From: Gymnopus androsaceus JB14
Lineage: Eukaryota > Basidiomycota > Agaricomycetes > Agaricales > Omphalotaceae
Reading direction: 5' to 3'
Length of the DNA stretch: 59,055 nucleotides
NCBI GenBank assembly: GCA_009733575.1
Contig: ML769640.1
Span: 1-59,055, forward strand
A model generated the notes under the pieces. That model made no database searches, had not been told where the DNA came from, and saw only the letters and a program-made list of their open reading frames with translations. Shown here one piece after another: positions 11,747 through 21,954 of the stretch; position 1 is the first letter of the stretch; each line of letters begins with the position of its first letter. The position numbers were made by a program, and so were the translations under genes.

Positions 11747-13100
11747 TGAGACTGCTTGTTCGTTGAGTTTGGGTTTTAGGTTTGGGGTTTTGGCGATGGC
11801 TTGGTTTTCATTGTTTCGTTGTTCCGTTTCCTTTCATGTCTCTCGTTACTCTCATTGCAGCGTTTGCGAGTTTCATTTCGTCAGGATGCTCAAAAGTTGT
11901 GTTATGCTTTCGGTTTTGATGAGAGCTCATTTTAGTGTTTGGTCTTTGCTAGATGAGATGGGAGCCTCCCGTGTTTATGGATGGAGGTGGGACTGGTTGT
12001 GATAGAGACTCCATCTGCCTCGTCTTTTTACTTTCTATTATTCTTTTTGTCTTTTCCTTCCCTTCTTTCGCCGCCGTCCAAATTTACTAACCAATTCCCT
12101 ATGAGTGTAAACTGCAGGTTTATGATGTATGTTCACCTTTTCCCTTGGCTTTGTTTGACTTTCACTGATGCTCTTCCCTTCATTTCACAAACGTTGATTC
12201 CTATCCGGTAATCTGGGTCCATCGCTCTTTACTCGTCCCTGTACCGCTGGTATGTTTGTTTACTGATGCTCTTTTGAAGTTTTGACTCACTACCTACCTC
12301 ATTTACAGCCCTCTCGCACTTACGGTTAGTACTTCTCTCACTTTATCTCGCTTAATTACTCACTAACACTTGTGTTCGTTGTTCAAGCTATCAGCACATA
12401 ACTCCACGTCTCAAGTAGGAAATAGTCTTCGTCTTACTGTAAGTCACTGATTCTCTTTTTGTTCTGGTCCTAAACTCACCTTTGTGCTCATACGTGACTT
12501 CAGCCATTTCTCGTTGCCGTAAATGATGAAGTAAGTTCTATGTGTTTTGTTCCTTGAAATTTCGTCTCTCACTTTAAAGGTTAAGGTCCTTGTTTATTCA
12601 TATGCATGCATTGTTGACTTGCAGTAAGGCGGTTCACTCATGGTGCACGTATGCTCTTTGAATTTCATGGTGCTCAGTGGTATCGGTAGCGAGTCAATTG
12701 GTTACTCAGGTTTGCATCATGGAATCTAATTGTGTTTCAGCTCAGTCTTCCGCTGCTTCATCCGATGGCGCGTGATTCTGGACTTCAAGTCGTGGCAGGT
12801 AAAATCAACATTTCCGATATTTTCAAACTAACTCGGGCGATTTCGTGCTTTTTTGCTAGCGATTCAGTACTATGGTCAAACTTATGTATTCGGCATCTCG
12901 TCGGACCCTTATATCTGTTGGTTTGCTCCGGCGAGCTGTGACCGAATGGAGATATCAGATAGGGGTTGATTTCACGATGGGCTATAGGCGATATGTAGCT
13001 ATCGTAGCTAGTAGTAGTGATTATTTGAATTGAAGAAACCAATTTCTAGAACCATTAGGATGATTGATTAAAGCAATAAAGATACTTGTGAAAGACCATT
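11747..13100. other. Non-coding part of the CACTA element, possible exon debris
   Basis: AT- and pyrimidine-rich sequence with repeated gtaagt-like and cag junctions (for example 12320-12540), suggesting the remains of a captured gene with small exons. No protein was recognised. Confidence 0.35.
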
Positions 13101-13107
13101 AAGAGAA

Positions 13108-13280
13108 TGGTTAAACACAATTAACATAATTGTCAAACACAATTAACATAATTGCAAAAGGCTGTAGCACCAATTTCCGCTGCCCACCAAATGAATCAAT
13201 TACCTTAATTGTCTTTGACGATTATGTTTATTGCTTTTGACAATTATGTTTATTGAAATAGGGCAATTATGGTAATTGCC
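13108..13280. repeat. Right subterminal array of CAATTAnnnTAATTG palindromes
   Basis: About six exact or near copies (CAATTAACATAATTG twice around 13110-13155, CAATTACCTTAATTG near 13197, CAATTATGTTTATTG near 13240, CAATTATGGTAATTG at 13264). They mirror the left array and share its three-base variable centre. Confidence 0.8.
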
Positions 13281-13296
13281 TTTTCTTCCCGTAGTG
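13263..13296 (-). repeat. Right terminal inverted repeat of the CACTA element
   Basis: The reverse complement begins CACTACGGGAAGAAAAGG and matches the left end at 29 of 34 positions. The sequence beyond 13296 belongs to the surrounding tandem repeat. Confidence 0.88.
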
Positions 13297-14285
13297 AAGA
13301 TCGCGATGCAGTATTTATCTGTGGAACCTTTCGGAAATCTACACAGTATTTATCTACTGTGGTCCGTGGAGCGTTTTGGAAAGCTCCACAGCACTTATTT
13401 ACTCTTGGCTATAGTATTTATCTACAGTAACCTTGAATCAAGATTCCAGCAGTATTCATCTACTGTGGTGGCAATGGATGTATCCACTGTACATCTTTTC
13501 GAAAAGATAGACAGTACTTGTTTACTAGTATTTATCCACTATGTGGCCTTTCAGAAAGCTAAACAGTACTTATGTACTCTCTGAAGGCTTTCAGAAATCC
13601 ACACAGTATTTACTATTGACTTACTCTGGTCTATGGTATTTATCTATTATCCAGCCTTTCCAAGATCGCAATGCAGTATTTATCTGCTGTGGAACCTCTC
13701 AGAAATCTACACAGTATTTATCCACTGTGGTCCGTGGAGCCTTTTGAAAAGCTCCACTGCACTTATTTACTCTTGGCTATAGTATTTATCTACAGCAACC
13801 TTGCTAATCAGGTATACAGATTACCTCATGAAAATTCTCGCAGTATTCATCTACTGTGGTGGCAATGTATGTATCCACTGTACATCTTTTCGAAAAGATA
13901 GACAGCACTTGTTTACTAGTCACGGTATTTATCCACTATGTGGCCTTTCAGAAAGCTAAACAGTAATTATTTACTCTTGGTCATGGCATTTATGCCGCCT
14001 TTCAAAAATCCACAGTTTTTATCTACTGTGGGAATTGGTATCTATCTACTGTGGAGCCTTTTGGAAATCCACGCAGTATTCATCTACTCTGAACTATGGT
14101 ATTTCTCTACTAGTTGACCCTTCAGAGATCTATACACTGTGCAAGCACACTTTGGCTTAGGTTGGAAATTTCCACAGTATTTATGCTCTGTGATTGCAAT
14201 GTATATATTGACTGGTGTTGGCAGTTACAGTGTGTATATATGGAAATTCCGTCGGTATCTACGTACTGTAATCATTGCTGGGGGT
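13297..14285. repeat. Tandem repeat, unit about 365 bp, built from CAGTATTTATCTACTGTGG words
   Basis: Sequence from 13297 (aagatcgcgatgcagtattt) recurs at 13662 (aagatcgcaatgcagtattt) and stays similar for the full period. A third degraded part follows to about 14250. Within each unit the word CAGTATTTATCTACTGTGG and relatives recur every 40-60 bases. Open frames in this stretch are by-products of the repeat. The CACTA element ends at the first base of a unit; the second unit reads straight through this position (ttccaagatcgc), so the element appears to have inserted in this repeat. Confidence 0.75.
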
Positions 14286-14295
14286 ATATTGGGGT

Positions 14296-14419
14296 GACTT
14301 TGAGGTGACTTTGGGGTGACTTTGAGGTGACTTTGGGGTGACTTTGGGGTGACTTTGAGGTGACTTTGGGGTTACTTTGGAGTTACTTTGGAGTGACTTT
14401 AGGGTGACTTTAGGGTGAC
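14296..14419. repeat. 11-bp minisatellite (GACTTTGGGGT)
   Basis: About eleven head-to-tail copies of GACTTTGGGGT with GAGGT, GGAGT and TAGGGT variants, directly after the 365-bp repeat. Confidence 0.9.
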
Positions 14420-14449
14420 GCCGGGGGGGGTTACGCTGAAAGTGCTATG

Positions 14450-15080
14450 CCCTATATAAGCTTGTGCCGGGTATTTTCTGATCCATTTGTTTTCCATCCG
14501 GCAATAAATGCCACTAGTACTGACCACAAATGCTCCGAGTTAGGATGATTGAGCGCAAGGTACTTCAATTATCACACAAACGCACTCTACATACTCAACA
14601 CATTTTTTCTTTCTCGCTTTGTATGTCAACAGTAAGTACGTAAGCTCGGTAATACCTCCATCAAGCAGCACGTCAATTACACCGGAAACAATGCGCAAAA
14701 TTGGTGCAGAACTTGGGATTCACTGTATCGTTCCTCCCTGCCATGTATTATTCGATATACGCAAGTAATTCCTATTGCATTTATTTCCATGTTTGCTTGC
14801 ATTCGTCTGTTAGGTCGGACTTCGAGGATAATCTTAGATTGGGTGCAAACGACTAGACCAATTTATATTAAACGACCGTGAGGCAAAACATCTACGCATC
14901 ATACTACTAGTACGACAGTCTAAAAAAGGTAACCTCGAACTGACTCTGACAAGGCAGGACATTCAAATTCGGTGGCATCGGCAGGCGTTGGCTTCTGTTG
15001 GCTTGCTAACTCCTATGTAATCGAGACTCAAAGGTAGCGTAATCGTGATACTCGTATATGTTAAAGTCAATGAGACCATT
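14450..15080 (-). pseudogene. Degenerate partial copy of the ICMT 3' end and kinase-like gene 3' end
   Basis: 14450-14520 closely matches the end of the methyltransferase gene (16165-16240: cttgtgcc-ggtattttctgat and the ccatccgg-aat-aatg-cactagtact block). 14580-15080 resembles 19170-19575, the last exon and downstream region of the kinase-like gene; on the minus strand GLIDFNIYEYHDYATFES corresponds to RLIDFDIHEYHDCDCEATFE. Both matches contain many substitutions and small gaps. The rest, 15081-15431, shows no gene. Confidence 0.6.
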
Positions 15081-15431
15081 TGTGAATCTGCGACAAAGGA
15101 TCCAGTATTCAGAGAGATCCAGTATTCAGAGTTTTCGGGAGTGTTCTACCAATGCTTACGAGACAGTCGACACCGCAAGTAAGAATACGTGATACGTAAA
15201 TTTCTGATTCAAACGAAAACTCCGCCGAGCGGCGTAAGCCCTTTCCAGATCCCCGATTTCCGTAAGCAAACTAGGGGTGCATGGGACATTCCCACCGACA
15301 AAGAAACGGGACTAAGGGAGAACATCACGTTCGTTGTCTATGATGAGTTCAAGCATTTCCATCACCTGTTTCAAATTGGACTATAACCTCCCACCGCATC
15401 TTAGCTGTCGCGTTGAACGTCTTGCGAAACC

Positions 15432-16198
15432 ATGGCTTTGGACAAGCTACCATTGCTCTTCACGCTTTCCATCTTCTACTATATTGCCATGACGCCACCT
15501 AATCCTCCTGCTTCTCGTGAAGAAATCTCTAAATACCCGCATGGTGACCGTATGTCTGGGCGTGCTGTTTCATTGGCGGCTGCGCTAAAGGTCAGCCCCT
15601 CACTGACCTCCTCAAATATACTCAACTGAAAGCATCACAGACCCTGCTACTGACACTTGTTTTTTGTGAAGCAACGGTCATCGTATCCACTCACTACACT
15701 ACCAGTGTGTTTGCGGAAATAACCATGACTGCTCTCGTGCGGACCTCCAGTCACGAATTTCATGCTCCTGCTACCACCCACATTTTCCTTGTTGGTTTCT
15801 TTCTCACTCTATCTGGAGCCTATGTACGCTGGTCCTCATACCGCGCTCTTGGCCCTCTCTTTACCTTTGAGGTGTCCATCCGTGATCAACATAAGCTCAT
15901 CACAACAGGTCCATATTCCATCGTCCGTCACCCAGGCTATACAGGTGTTGTCTGCGTTTTCACTGGTATACTCCTCTGTATATTTGGCCCAGGCTCGTGG
16001 ATTTACGAGTGCGGTTGGTGGGATCTGGTATCTGTGAAAATATTCGCTATGTTTATAGCTGCCATCAATGCCAGCTTTGTTTCACTTTTACTCAGTCGAA
16101 TGGGCACTGAGGATAAGATGATGGAGAAGGAGTTTGGACTGCAATGGGATGCATGGGCAAAGAATGTACCATATAAACTTGTGCCAGGTATTTTCTGA
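15432..16198 (+). CDS. Protein-S-isoprenylcysteine O-methyltransferase (ICMT, Ste14-like)
   Basis: Two exons, 15432-15590 and 15641-16198, join in frame to 238 residues, a normal length for the family. ICMT is a multi-pass ER membrane enzyme that uses S-adenosylmethionine to methylate the carboxyl group of C-terminal prenylcysteines on CaaX proteins such as Ras and fungal pheromones. Visible evidence: several hydrophobic helices, the family block GPYSIVRHPGYTG (about residues 153-165) and the C-terminal EKEFGLQWDAWAKNVPYKLVPGIF pattern with the E and W positions typical of the family. The intron has GT-AG ends. No defect was seen. Mushroom genomes often carry several paralogues, and the STE14-type role cannot be assigned to this one. 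Confidence 0.85.
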
Positions 16199-17233
16199 TT
16201 TGTATCCCATCCGGTAATGAATGCTACTAGTACTGGTACTGTGAGTTTCCTTCCTAATTTCCCATCTCGTGCTTTCTCTACCAGTCAGCCCTTTAAGTTA
16301 CTATGTCGCAGAACGAGCTACCAGATTGCTATTGTGCGCGCATGCCTTCTGCCACTTGAATTGAATTGCTTATAAAATTATGATGTATGTATCATAGACT
16401 CAATTGGAAACCTTTCCTTCTTTGCACTGCCCTGATCGAAAGCGATCCCTCGGGAGGCGCAGCTTCTTGAGCATGGGGACAATTAGCTTTTCCGGGAGCC
16501 AGATTTTTATCTTGGTCGAGTTTTCTGTTGTCTTGGGCAATCATCTAGACGAAAATCAACCATGATCATGAATTTGTTTTTTGTATGCTCAACTTTAAGC
16601 TTGAGATTTTTTTGGGGGACCATGAATAAATACAAGCACATATGATTGCTATTCTTTGGCCTTTTGAAATTCCAGGAAGCTTGAGTCTCCTCCAGTGAGT
16701 TTACTAACCATATTCAATGATTTATAGTCGCTTAATCATGATACAGATGTGTGTTCAAACACCGTCTGCGTGGGTAATGAATATATGTGTGTCGATGCGA
16801 TGCTAGATATTAAGTTTTGTCCAAGTTACTTGCGAAGTGTTTTGCTCTGGGATTCAATGCATAGAACTTCGCGAGAAAGACCTCTAAGCGAAACAACTTC
16901 GTTGTCATCCCGTCTCATCACGGATGCCCCCGAGTGTCCGTCTCTGAATTACCAGCGTTCAGCTCTTGGACCATGCCATCTAATACACTTCCTTTCTTCC
17001 TCATCATGTTTTTTGGAAGTGGGTCCAAGTAAGCACACATGAACAAGGCCGTCAGAATACTGGCCTAACGTTGTAGATCATTCGGGCTACTTATAAATTT
17101 CAATTAAGCAGAGCTGCCGGTGGGCCCAAAGAAATATCGTCAGAATTCTGACCTAACGATTCCAACACACTGTATATTGCGACTGTTGTTCATTTATACC
17201 CTCTTCTGAAAATAATTTCTCATGGCCCTTAGT
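16199..17233. other. Intergenic, no supported gene
   Basis: An open stretch at 16749-17042 (97 codons, ATG start) has no recognisable motif and no neighbouring exons. Near 17047 and 17139 the related words GTCAGAATACTGGCCTAACG and GTCAGAATTCTGACCTAACG recur. Confidence 0.4.
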
Positions 17234-17265
17234 CCGATCATTGGTCAACCAAGGCCAATGATCGG
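17234..17265. promoter_or_regulatory. Perfect inverted repeat with paired CCAAT boxes upstream of the hydrolase
   Basis: CCGATCATTGG (17234-17244) and CCAATGATCGG (17255-17265) form an 11-base perfect inverted repeat with a 10-base spacer, about 60 bases before the hydrolase start codon. Each arm carries CCAAT on one strand. CCAAT is bound by the HAP complex in fungi; use here is inference. Confidence 0.4.
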
Positions 17266-17327
17266 TGTCTATCCTTCCATTCCGTTATAAGTGGCATTTC
17301 TCTGGCTGCTGAAACCCCACCATCATA

Positions 17328-18661
17328 ATGCCCTTTGTTGAAGTCTCCACGTCCACAGGCAGAATCAAGTTCCATTATACAATCAGCACTCCAGATTGTA
17401 GTATGGCAAAGCAGATTAACCCTGATTTGCCAGTGGTTTTATTCTTTCATGCATTTGCTTTTCATACAATGTTTCATTGTGTGTATAAATTTATTTGCTG
17501 CCTAACTAATTTCTTCAACTTCTTGATTGATCATTGATGGTTGGCTTTTAGCTCAATTTTCAGACCCGATGTTAAGAAAGTTCAATCTCATTGTGTTTGA
17601 TCTCAGGTGGCATGGAGATACAGAAAGTGACACAATTCCAGACCGCTATGGTCAAGAAGAAGCAGCAGAGGATGTGATAGCCTTTATGGTCGGTTCAACA
17701 TTATTCATGAATCTTGTGCTTAACTAATATTTGGCAATTCAGGATGCTCTTCAGCTTCCACCCTGTCACTTCGTATCAATAGATATCGGAAGTACAATTG
17801 CATTGCAGATCACTGTAACAAATCCTCAAAGAGCTCTTTCATTGCTCATTATGTCCCACATCTGCTTGGAAGAAGTAATTATTCCCATTTATATCTTTGC
17901 TCTGCTTCTGACTAGAATCCAAGCTTCCAGATGTTGCCAGTGGAAGAACAGAATTATATGACTTGTATATCTCAGGACTCCCTGGAGCAGATCTTGATGT
18001 TGCATTTGGATATTCGCAATATGCCTTTAGCAACAACATGTCTAACCTTGCGCAGGCGTAAGTCCATATTCTAGTTCCGCAATATTGGCAGCTGATAAAA
18101 GACTATCAAAGAGTATTTGCTTCGATTTTAACACCTAATCTAAGGAACTGGTCTCCAGATCATCGCGATGAGTATCGCTTGGCTACATATGACTTTTTTA
18201 TTCGTCGAAAAGCACATTCGCAAGAGTTGCTATCCCGCATAACTTGTCCCGTTAAGCTCCTTTACGGAAGAGGCAGTGTGGTCTACTCTGAAAATTACAC
18301 AGAGAGGTTGATGGAAAATCTACAAGCAGCCAATGTAAAGGTTATATGTTATGCAGTGCCCAATGCACCACATTACTTGTGTGTGGATCATGGCAGAAGA
18401 GTACGCACCTCTTCTTATCACAATTAATTATTCAAAAAAAGACTAATGAGATATAGAATTAACCCTGTAATCCATGATTTCATTGTCCAGTGCAATCCGG
18501 AATACAGGGTCACTTCAGCACCTTCTGGTATCACATCACCTTGGGATGCAATGCTGCGTGACCTCGGATGGGATCCTGAAAGAAAAAATGACTTGGATGA
18601 TGATTTAATTGCCATTACATTTGTGTGTCTCTCATCTTTTGGTCCCGACCCGCACCGATAA
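17328..18661 (+). CDS. Alpha/beta hydrolase, with Asp in the nucleophile-elbow position
   Basis: About six exons. Exon 1 runs from the ATG at 17328 to about 17479 (LPVVLFFHAFAFHTMFH); exon 2 has FNLIVFDLRWHGDTES; exon 3 holds the elbow HFVSIDIGSTIALQ; later exons encode LPDVASGRTELYDLYISG, the RITCPVKLLYGRGS strand, NAPHYLCVDHG with the likely catalytic His, and INPVIHDFIV. Fold order and length (about 330 residues) fit fungal alpha/beta hydrolases. In this group the elbow usually reads GxSxG; here the nucleophile position is Asp (S-I-D-I-G), as in epoxide hydrolases and haloalkane dehalogenases. The last intron (about 18379 or 18401 to 18456) keeps frame only with the upstream donor, so the final splice is uncertain. 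Substrate unknown. Confidence 0.72.
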
Positions 18662-19402
18662 CTCAATCCTTTATTAATCACTCTAGCCCTGGCAGGGTAA
18701 TTAGCAGGTTAAATGAATCATACATCGTAGTCTAAAGTCTATTTATCAATGGCCATGCGTGTTTTTGACTTTTGTATGTTTTATACATTGTAGCATTTCG
18801 CCCACAAGTTGAGGCCGCTGAGCTTCGATGAGCTGTGGATCCTTCTGTAACATTGGTGAAGGGCATTATCATTAAGATGAGAATTCCAAACGTTGAGCAT
18901 GAATGGACAAAACCGAAGGGCATTAACTTTTAGAGAAGATGGCAAGTATTTGAATCGTTCCACTTTTACAGAGGGTAGATGCCCCGATTCGTACGTATAC
19001 GCTTAAGATGAATCCAGCGGCACGGCTTTGTGGACGTGTGATGCCAGCACAAGCCTCGATTTAATCTCTCCTATGCAGAACCGTAATATTAATACACTGT
19101 AGCGATTATACATTGACTTTCTGCCTTTGAGCGCCGAATTGTGTTGAGTATCAAGTCTCAAATGACTCGGAGTACTTGTGGACATTCCTTCTTTCCCGCT
19201 CTGTATATTAACAGTACGTACTGTATCGTTTGTCCCTGCGTATTCTTCGATAGATACACAAGTACTTCTAATCGTATTTGTTTGCTTGCATTCGTCGATT
19301 AGATCGGACTCGAAACATGGATAACTGATTATTATATAAATAGGGACGGCGAGACAAAACATCTATGCATCATACTACCAACACCAGTCTACAATTCTAA
19401 TC
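18662..19402. other. Between convergent genes, no supported gene
   Basis: Convergent downstream regions of the hydrolase (plus) and the kinase-like gene (minus). Short open stretches at 18732-18963 and 19003-19362 have no motif. 19190-19390 has a degenerate second copy near 14600-14920. Confidence 0.4.
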
Positions 19403-20376
19403 TCAGGTTGACTCCCAAATCCCCATATCCGACCGACATATCTCCCATAACGCAGGACATCCAAATTTGGTGGCGTCAGGCATTGGCTTTCCAACTCCTA
19501 ATCGAAACTCAAAAGTAGCCTCACAATCGCAATCGTGATACTCGTGTATGTCAAAGTCAATCAGACGAACTTCGTTACCATTCACCAAGACATTTCGTTC
19601 TGCGAACTGAAGGGGAGGAATGGAATGGTCAGGGCCGAAGGGAGAAAGCGAAACAGCATAAGCAGTACACTCACATCACCATGATGAAGACCGCAACGAT
19701 GAAGCTCAGCAAGGCTTTCTAATATTTTCATTCTTGCTCACGAGAAAAAAAAATAAGCAGCGACCCGGTTATCAGTAACTCTATTTAGAAGGCTAAACGA
19801 AAAGAAGATAGTATTTCCCTCAGCGTACCTAATGTCAATTGAAAGCATCTTGAACGGCTGTTGTAGAGATTCACCCCAGAACTCTAGTGCCAGACAAGCA
19901 ATTTGCTGGCCTTCACTGCCGACGCCGGTGAAAAAACCATAACATCGTGGTACGGTAATCCCTTGCACTGGACGCAAGGCTCCTTCGTATACCTCTGCCT
20001 CTTGCGCAAGATCATCAACTAGATCCTCACGTAAAGCAAACTTTAGAGCCAGAGATGGCATTGTGCCACTGTTATAGAACGGAGAGAAGGATGGTGCTCC
20101 GACGTGTCCGTTAGTGACGGAGATTGACTCGGCTTTCAGGATGGTGCCACGGAATACAGGAGAGTCGGAGCTATAGTCTGTGCATGTCTCTGGGTCTACG
20201 CCCACTGCGAGCTGAGATATTTTAGAGAGGTTAGGATTGCCACTCGAAGGTTGTAGAGAAACAGACTGCAGATTCAGTTCAGTAATATGCCACCCTGGCC
20301 ATTGTTCATGGGGGAATTGAATGCGGAGGGCCTGTGGTGGCATGAAGAAGAGATTGCACATGTGGAGGTGGTTCAA
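19403..20376 (-). CDS. Protein-kinase-like protein of fungal type
   Basis: Three exons on the minus strand, 20376-19829, 19732-19675 and 19606-19403, splice cleanly (GT-AG) to about 269 residues. The N-terminal part has MPSLALKFALREDLVDDLAQEAEVYEGAL, where ALK and the E of LAQEAEVY occupy the ATP-anchoring Lys and helix-C Glu positions. CLALEFWGESLQQPF is the hinge. Exon 2 gives ILESLAELHRCGLHHGD, ending in HGD in place of the HRD catalytic loop, and exon 3 gives ERNVLVNGNEVRLIDFD, with RNVLV for the usual K/N and DF in place of DFG. Such compact kinase-like proteins are common in Agaricomycetes. Phosphotransfer activity is not certain because HRD and DFG are both altered. Confidence 0.65.
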
Positions 20377-20443
20377 ATTACATGTATATATGGGACGTTG
20401 TTATTTAAGGGCAAGTTACAAATTGAAGCCCGATCATAAACAT

Positions 20444-20530
20444 GGGCACATGGTGTAGTTGGTTATCACATCCGCTTAGCAACTTTGTCTTGCTTGCGGG
20501 GGGTGCTGGGTTCAATTCCCAGTGTGTCCA
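20444..20530 (+). tRNA. tRNA-Ala (AGC) with a 13-base intron
   Basis: The acceptor stem GGGCACA pairs with TGTGTCC over seven bases; the third pair is G-U, the classic alanine identity element, and the discriminator is A. The D arm starts GTGTAGTTGGTT. The anticodon stem TCCGC/GCGGG encloses TTAGCA, with anticodon AGC at 20478-20480. An intron of about 13 bases (20482-20494) follows position 37, the normal site for nuclear tRNA introns. The T arm is CTGGG-TTCAATT-CCCAG. The 3' CCA is not encoded, as expected for eukaryotes. A T-rich stretch follows shortly after (acttttttcatttt), a possible polymerase III terminator. Confidence 0.92.
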
Positions 20531-21954
20531 GTATACCTGACTGATAGTACTTTTTTCATTTTACGCCAAATTATTTTCCCCCCATACAAATGAACCAATA
20601 ATTGAACGTCGATCAAACGACCAAGGCTATCTTAGCTCTAAAACGGTACGTACAATCCGGAGTATAACGTTCCGTACATCTAGAAACATAGCCTAGAGTC
20701 TCATCAATCAAGCCCGCTCCAGGGAGAGAATTGCAGAGCCAATGGTGTGGCGATGTGAAAGAGATTTAGGTACCAGTCATTGTGGGTCCAGATGAGTAAC
20801 AGTCGTATCACCATCAGGGCATGAGATCCTTATTGCCTAGACTAAAAAGCGAAAGCAATATCGCGGCCCCTCATTTGCACATTTCTGAGATGTACTACGC
20901 TCTTATGAATCCAAGTTCTCCTGCCCTCTTCATTACTGACTGAGGTATCTCCCCTAGTGCTCAACGACCCGACGCTTGCAACCCAAAACCCAAGACTACA
21001 TTTCTGCAAAGGTTGGTATTTCCATAATTATGCTAGCCTCTAGGTGGACACCTTTTCTAATGCTACTCAGATCATGTGCTAAACCGTCAGGAAAGCATAC
21101 AGCGACTGTACCGCTAATCCCAAACACGTATGTCACGATGCAGTTCTAGCAAGGCAATGAATGGGATTGGGAACTTTTGTCCCCCGCCTAACCCACGATC
21201 TCTTTACTACGAGATACCCAGCTGAAGTTAATCGACCGTCGTGGTTGTGGCAGAAGGCGCGGACAGAATGGGGTGGAACCAGGCGAAGGATCCCTGTCTG
21301 GAAGAAACAAATTTCATTATATCAAGTCTACCTCATAGACGACCGGAGCATATATAGATCAGAAAATGCTTCTATCGTCCCGTCCAGAAGATTAGAATTG
21401 AAAAGCAATCTTGCTGTTGTTTGAGCAAATCCCTACAAGTACTGTAAGAACTCGACACAAGAAAGCGGTTCTTACCAGCAAAGCTTCCTTAGATAGATTA
21501 AAGTCTGAGATTCCTTTTACGAAGATTAACTAGGTCTAAAACACATCCAAGAATTCTGTGGCGTTTCCGCCAACGGTATCACCTGGACCGAATCTAAAGG
21601 TTTTTAGGAAAGGAAGAGTTGCGTCGGTGAGGTAACTCACGGAATCTCATAGCAAATTACGGATCGGTAGAAAACAGACTTGACTTGGCTTCTGTAGGAT
21701 GGTTGTGCATTTGCAAGTTCGAGTATACGATTAACGTTGACATTGAGATCGGATCGAAAGGAAAGCACGCGAAGTCACTGCTAAAGAAGTAACCTTCGGA
21801 TCAGTGATAGTTTATTCGCACCCGAATAAGAAATTTCTTGGAGATTGCTTGATTCAAGCCTGGAAGCAATGGGATTATGGGTTCAACCATCGGGCCATAC
21901 TCTGAAAACGAATCGGCCCGCGAGTCCGTTTAGCGCCAAGTTATTCTTTCTTCC
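20531..21954. other. Intergenic, start of duplicated segment A near 21605
   Basis: No gene was recognised. An ATG-initiated frame at 21161-21424 (87 codons) has no motif and is treated as chance. From about 21605 (agagttgcgtcggtgagg) the sequence matches 33292 onward, marking the left edge of the duplicated segment. Confidence 0.45.

Larger units (their letters stand above)
1..13296 (+). mobile_element. Composite CACTA (EnSpm-type) DNA transposon with captured genes
   Basis: The first bases of the window read CACTACGG and bases 13289-13296 are the reverse complement, CCGTAGTG. The outer 34 bases of both ends match at 29 positions when inverted. CACTA elements are defined by ends starting CACTA and by a Tnp2-type transposase, and a Tnp2-like gene lies at 768-3907. 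Both flanks carry the same palindromic subterminal motif. CACTA elements duplicate 3 bp on insertion; the base triplet after the right end is aag, but the left flank is outside the window, so this cannot be checked. At 13.3 kb it is long because it also contains an RTC4-like gene, pieces of at least two host-like genes and a nested foldback element. Confidence 0.88.

Noticed and set aside
13297..14285. CRISPR-like look of short regularly spaced repeats
   Set aside because: The genome is eukaryotic, the repeat words are degenerate, the spacers are themselves repeated, and no cas genes exist.
13276..14308. Several open frames of 60-100 codons in the repeat region
   Set aside because: They recur with the 365-bp unit and have repeat composition (STYLL, CGTSQKST and similar words); they are by-products of the repeat, not genes.
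16749..17042. 97-codon plus-strand frame between ICMT and the hydrolase
   Set aside because: No recognisable domain, poor start context and no neighbouring exons.
21161..21424. 87-codon plus-strand frame beginning MGLGTFVPRLTHD
   Set aside because: No motif, no splice partners, no match in the duplicated copy; not supported as a gene.
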